Shown: positions 59,031 through 64,000 of the stretch, piece after piece | Numbering within the stretch: the first letter of the stretch is position 1 | Layout: each line of letters begins with the position of its first letter | Assembly (NCBI GenBank): GCA_037954235.1 | Contig: JBBMOA010000001.1 | Span: 2,345,001-2,409,000 of the forward strand | Direction of reading: 5' to 3' | DNA: 64,000 nucleotides | Source of the DNA: Aulostomus chinensis | Lineage: Eukaryota; Chordata; Actinopteri; Syngnathiformes; Aulostomidae | Made by a program: the position numbers and the translations under genes | Notes under the pieces: generated by a model | Databases searched by the model: none | Seen by the model: the letters and a program-made list of their open reading frames with translations, nothing else | Told to the model about the DNA's origin: nothing

Positions 59031-62000
59031 AATGAGAGTTGCGACAAACCTAAGAAGTGATGCTACAGTGATGTAGTGAGAGTTGATAGTAATTTCAAAA
59101 TAATGCTAAAGCGGTGTAATGAGAGTTGCTACTTCCCGAAAAGAAATGACACGACAGTGATGTAGTGAGAGTTGCTACGAACCTCAAAATGATGCTACAG
59201 TGATGGAATGAGGGTTGCTATTTACCTCAGAAATGATGCTACAGTGATGTGGTGAGAGTTGCTACGAACCTCAAAATAATGCAACAGTGATGTAGTGAGA
59301 GTTGCTACGATCTTCAAAATGATGCTAAAGTGATGTAATGAGAATTGCGACAAACCTAAGAAGTGATGCTACAGTGATGTAGTGAGAGTTGCTACGAACC
59401 GCAAAATGATGCTCCAGTGATATAATGAGGGTTGCTATTTACCTAAGAAATGATGCTACAGTGATGTGGTGAGAGTTGCTACGAACTTCAAAATGATGCT
59501 ACAGTGATATAATGAGAGTTGCTACAAACCTAAGAAATGATGCTACAGTGATGTGGTGAGAGTTGCTACGAACCTCAAAATGATGCTACAGTGATGTGGT
59601 GAGAGTTGCTACGAATCTCAAAATGATGCGACAGTGATGTAGTGAGAGTTGCTACGAACCAAAGAAGTGATGCTACAGTGATGTAATGAGAGTTGCTACT
59701 AATCTCAAAATCATGCTACAGGAATGTCGTGAGAGTTGCTATGAATCTCAAAATGATGCAAAAGTGATGTAATGAGAGTTGCTACAAACCTAAGAAGTGA
59801 TGCTACAGTGATGTGGTGAGAGTTGATAGTAATTTCAAAATAATGCTAAAGCGGTGTAATGAGAGTTGCTACTTCCCTAAGAAATGATGCTACAATGATG
59901 TAGTGAGAGTTGGTACGAACCTCAAAATGATGCTACAGTGATGTGGTGAGAGTTGCTACGAACCACAAAATGATGCTACAGTGACGTAATGAGGGTTGCT
60001 ATTTACCTAAGAAATGATGCTACAGTGATGTGGTGAGAGTTGCTACGAACCTCAAAATGATGCTACAGTGATGTAATGAGGGTTGCTATTTCCCGAAGAA
60101 ATGATGCTACAGTGATGTGGTGAGAGTTGCTACGAATCTCAAAATGATACTACAGTGATGTGGTGAGAGTTGGTACGAACCGCAAAATGATGCTACAGTG
60201 ATGTAATGAGGGTTGCTATTTACCTAAGAAATGATGCTACAGTGATGTGGTGAGTGTTGCTACGAATCTCAAAATGATGCTACAGTGATGTAATGAGGGT
60301 TGCTATTTACCTAAGAAATGATGCTACAGTGATGTGGTGAGAGTTGCTACGAACCTCAAAATGATGCTACAGTGATGTAATGAGAGTTGCTACGAATCTC
60401 AAAATGATGCTAAAGTAATGTCCTGAGAGTTGCTACTATCCTCAAAATGATGCTAAAGTGATGTAATGAGAGTTGCTACAAACCTAAGAAGTGATGCTAC
60501 AGTGATGTGGTGAGGGTTGCTACGAATCTCAAAATGATGCGACAGTGATGTAGTGAGAGTTGCTACGAACCTAAGAAGTGATGCTACATTGATGTAATAA
60601 GAGTTGCTAAGAAATCTCAAAATGATGCGACAGGAATGTCGTGAGAGTTGATACGAATCTCAAAATGATGCTAAAGTGATGTAATGAGAGTTGCTACGAA
60701 TTTCAAAATGATGCTAAAGTAATGTCGTGAGAGTTGCTACTATCCTCAAAATAATACAACAGTGATGTAATGAGAGTTGCTACTTCCCTAAGAAATGATG
60801 CTACAGTGATGTAATGAGAGTTGCTACGAACCGCAAAATGATGCTCCAGTGATATAATGAGGGTTGCTATTTACCTAAGAAATGATGCTACAGTGATGTG
60901 GTGAGAGTTGCTACGAACTTCAAAATGATGCTACAGTGATATAATGAGAGTTGCTACAAACCTAAGAAATGATGCTACAGTGATGTGGTGAGAGTTGCTA
61001 CGAACTTCAAAATGATGCTACAGTGATGTGGTGAGAGTTGCTACGAATCTCAAAATGATGCCACAGTGATGTAGTGAGAGTTGCTACGAATCTCAAAATG
61101 ATGCTAAAGTGATGTAATGAGAGTTGCGACAAACCTAAGAAGTGATGCTACAGTGATGTAGTGAGAGTTGCTACGAACCGCAAAATGATGCTCCAGTGAT
61201 ATCATGAGGGTTGCTATTTACCTAAGAAATGATGCTACAGTGATGTGGTGAGAGTTGCTACGAACTTCAAAATGATGCGACAGTGATGTGGTGAGAGTTG
61301 CTACGAACTTCAAAATGATGCGACAGTGATGTGGTGAGATTTGCTACAAACCTAAGAAATGATGCTACAGGGATGTAATGAGAGTTGCTACAAATGTCCA
61401 AATGATGCTAGAGTGATGTAATGAGAGTTGCGACAAACCTCAGAAATGATGCTACAGTCATGTGCTGAGAGTTGCTACCAACCTCAAAATGATGCAACAG
61501 TGATGTAATGAGAGTTGCTACTTACCGAAGAAATGATGCTACAGTGATGTGGTGAGAGTTGCTACGAACCTCAAAATGATGCTACAGTGATGTAATGAGA
61601 GTTCCTACGAATCTCAAAAATTATGCTACATTAATGTCGCGAGAGTTGCGACTATCCTCAAAATGATGCTACAGTGATGTAGTGAGAGTTGACACTAATA
61701 TCAAAATGATGCTGACAGTGATGTGGTGAGAGTTGCTACGAACCTCAAACTGATGCTACAGTGATGTCATGGGAGTTGCTACTAACCTAAGAAATGATGC
61801 TACAGTGATATCATGAGAGTTGCTCCAAATGTCAAAATGATAGGACAGTGATGTAGTGAGAGTTACTACGATCCTCAAAATGATGCTACAGTGATGTGGT
61901 GAGAGTTGATCGTAATTTCAAAATCACGCTAAAGTGATGTGGTGAGAGTTGCTACGAACCTCAAAATTATGCTACAGTGATGTGATGAGAGTTCCTACGA

Positions 62001-64000
62001 ATCTCAAAATGATGCTACAGTAATGTCGCGAGAGTTACGACTATCCTCAAAATGATGTGACAGTGATATAGTGAGAGTTGCTACGGTCCTCAAAATGAGG
62101 TGGCAATGATGTAGTGAGAGTTGATACAAATCTCAAAATGATGCTGATAGTGATATAGTGAGAGTTGATAATAATTTTAAAATTATGCTAAAGCGGTGTA
62201 ATGAGAGTTGCTACTTCCCTAAGAAATAATGCTACAGTGATGTAGTGAGGTTTGCTACGAACCGCAAAATGATGCTACAGTGATGTAATGAGGGTTGCTA
62301 TTTACCTAGGAAATGATGCTACAGTGATGTGGTGAGAGTTGTTACGAACCGCAAAATGATGCTACAGTGATGTAATGAGAGTTGTTATTTACCTAAGAAG
62401 TGATGCTCCAGTAATGTCATGAGAGTTGCGACAATCCTCAAAATTATGCGACAGTGATGTAATGAGAGTTGCTACAAATGTCCAAATGATGCTCAGTTGA
62501 TGTAATGAGAGGTGCTACAAACCTAAGAAATGATGCTACAGGGATGTAATGAGAGTTGCTACAAATGTCCAAATGATACTAGAGTGATGTAATGAGAGTT
62601 GCGACAAACCTCAGAAATGATGCTACAGTCATGTGCTGAGAGTTGATAGTAATTTATAAAATCATGCTAAAGTGATGTAATGAGAGTTGCTACTTACCTA
62701 AGAAATGATGCTACAGTGATGTAGTGAGAGTTGCTACGAACCGCAAAATGATGCCACAGTGATGTAATGAGGGTTGCTATTTACCTAAGAAATGATGCTG
62801 CAGTGATGTGGTGAGAGTTGCTACGAACCTAAGAAATGATGCTACAGTAATGTTAGAGTTGCTCCTAACCTAAGAAATGATGCGACAGTGATGTAGTGAG
62901 AGTTGCGACTAACCGAAGAAATGATGCGACAGTGATGTAGTGAGAGTTGCTACGATGCTCGAAATGATGCTAAAGTGATGTAATGAGAGTTGCGACAAAC
63001 CTAAGAAATGATGCTACAGTGATGTGGTGAGAGTTGATACTAATTTCAAATTCATGCTAAAGTGGTGTAGTGAGAGTTGCTACGAACCGCAAAATGATGC
63101 TCCAGTAATGTCGTGAGAGTTGCGACTATCCTCAAAATGATGCGACAGTGATGTAATGAGAGTTGCTACAAATGTCCAAATGATGCTAAAGTGATGTAAT
63201 GAGAGAGGCTACAAACCTAAGAAATGATGCTACAGTGATGTAATGAGAGTTGCTACAAATGTCCAAATGATGCTAGAGTGATGTGGTGAGAGTTGATAGT
63301 AATTTCAAAATCATGCTAAAGTGATGTAATGAGAGTTGCTACTTACCTATGAAATGAGACAGTGATGTGGTGAGAGTTGCTACGAACCTCAAAATGATGC
63401 TAAAGTAATGTCGTGAGAGTTGCTACTATCCTCGAAATGATGCAACAGTGATGTAGTGAGAGTTGCTACGAACTTCGAAATGATGCTACAGTGATGTAAT
63501 GAGGGTTGCTATTTACCTAAGAAATGATGCTACAGTGATGTGGTGAGAGTTGCTACGAACCTAAAAATGATGCTACAGTGATGTGGTGAGAGTTGCTACG
63601 AACCGCAAAATGATACTACAGTGATGTAATGAGGGTTGCTATTTACCTAAGAAATGATGCTACAGTGATGTGGTGAGAGTTGCTACGAACCTCAAAATGA
63701 TGCTACAGTGATGTAATGAGGGTTGCTATTTCCCGAAGAAATGATGCTACAGTGATGTGGTGAGAGTTGCTACGAATCTCAAAATGATACTACAGTGATG
63801 TGGTGAGAGTTGGTACGAACCGCAAAATGATGCTACAGTGATGTAATGAGGGTTGCTATTTACCTAAGAAATGATGCTACAGTGATGTGGTGAGTGTTGC
63901 TACGAATCTCAAAATGATGCTACAGTGATGTAATGAGGGTTGCTATTTACCTAAGAAATGATGCTACAGTGATGTGGTGAGAGTTGCTACGAACCTCAAA

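Larger units (their letters stand above)
15835..64000 (+). repeat. 43/44-bp satellite DNA array, main block
   Basis: About 1,100 head-to-tail monomers, all in one orientation. A typical monomer is GATGCTACAGTGATGTRRTG, then AGAGTTGCTACGAAC, then CTCAAAAT (43 bp) or CTAAGAAAT (44 bp). Common variants are GAGGGTTGCTATTTAC, GTTGATAGTAATTTC, GCTAAAGCGGTGTAATG and CAAATGTCCAAATG. The left part (to about 21 kb) is more heterogeneous, and the remainder is organised in higher-order repeats. Each monomer brings stop codons in several frames on both strands and the 43-bp step rotates frames, so no open frame of 60 residues occurs in 48 kb. It is probably heterochromatic (pericentromeric, subtelomeric or interstitial). 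It runs off the right end of the window. Confidence 0.97.

Noticed and set aside
15835..64000. CRISPR-like regular repeats
   Set aside because: The repeats are contiguous diverging monomers without unique spacers, in a vertebrate context; this is satellite DNA.
15835..64000. CENP-B box in the satellite monomer
   Set aside because: The minus strand has TTCGTAGCAAC, which agrees with the TTCG and following A of the CENP-B box, but the required CGGG end is absent (TCTC instead).

Overview
The window reads as vertebrate, most likely teleost fish (probably a percomorph) nuclear DNA. The evidence is many long (CA)n/(TG)n tracts, L2-type and L1-type LINE remnants, a common fish SINE-like repeat, a two-exon C2H2 zinc-finger gene with the N-terminal segment typical of teleost zinc-finger expansions, and a kappa-like immunoglobulin light-chain V segment with a 12-bp-spacer recombination signal. 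I do not name a species.

Layout. From 1 to about 4,530 there is gene-poor repeat-rich DNA: a SINE-like element, a tRNA-iMet-derived pseudogene, LINE tails, microsatellites, a 7-bp minisatellite and a decayed L2 reverse-transcriptase fragment. From 4,527 to 8,067 on the minus strand lies the zinc-finger gene (exon 1 7803-8067, intron 5805-7802, exon 2 4527-5804). It has a CpG-rich promoter with CRE-like sites and an E-box, but exon 2 carries two single-base frameshifts. From 8,467 to 13,332 is immunoglobulin light-chain territory. It starts with a plus-strand relic of a V segment 3' end plus RSS and ends with a minus-strand V exon plus RSS. Between them are duplicated blocks that carry CTCF-like motifs. 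No J or C exon was found. From 13,356 to 14,900 there is an unresolved mobile-element-like block with an RFX X-box, a CCAAT/TATA arrangement and AT-rich palindromes. It lies where the V leader exon would be expected.

From about 14,918 to the end of the window (over 49 kb) the DNA is one head-to-tail satellite array with a 43/44-bp monomer, about 1,100 copies. It is interrupted once, near its left edge, by a 5'-truncated L1-type LINE with a 14-bp target-site duplication. The array has several scales of organisation: 43/44-bp monomers, about 87-bp dimers, a 1,391-bp higher-order repeat, nested duplications with offsets of 1,651, 2,122 and 2,687 bp, and a 9,338-bp tandem duplication whose copies agree at every marker I compared except one base. 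It has no long open frame.

The multi-scale satellite is the most notable system in the window. The V relic, the CTCF-like motifs and the leaderless V segment suggest the edge of an immunoglobulin light-chain cluster next to a large heterochromatic block. Everything is read by eye. Offsets come from matching rare variants between copies, and no alignment or database search was run.
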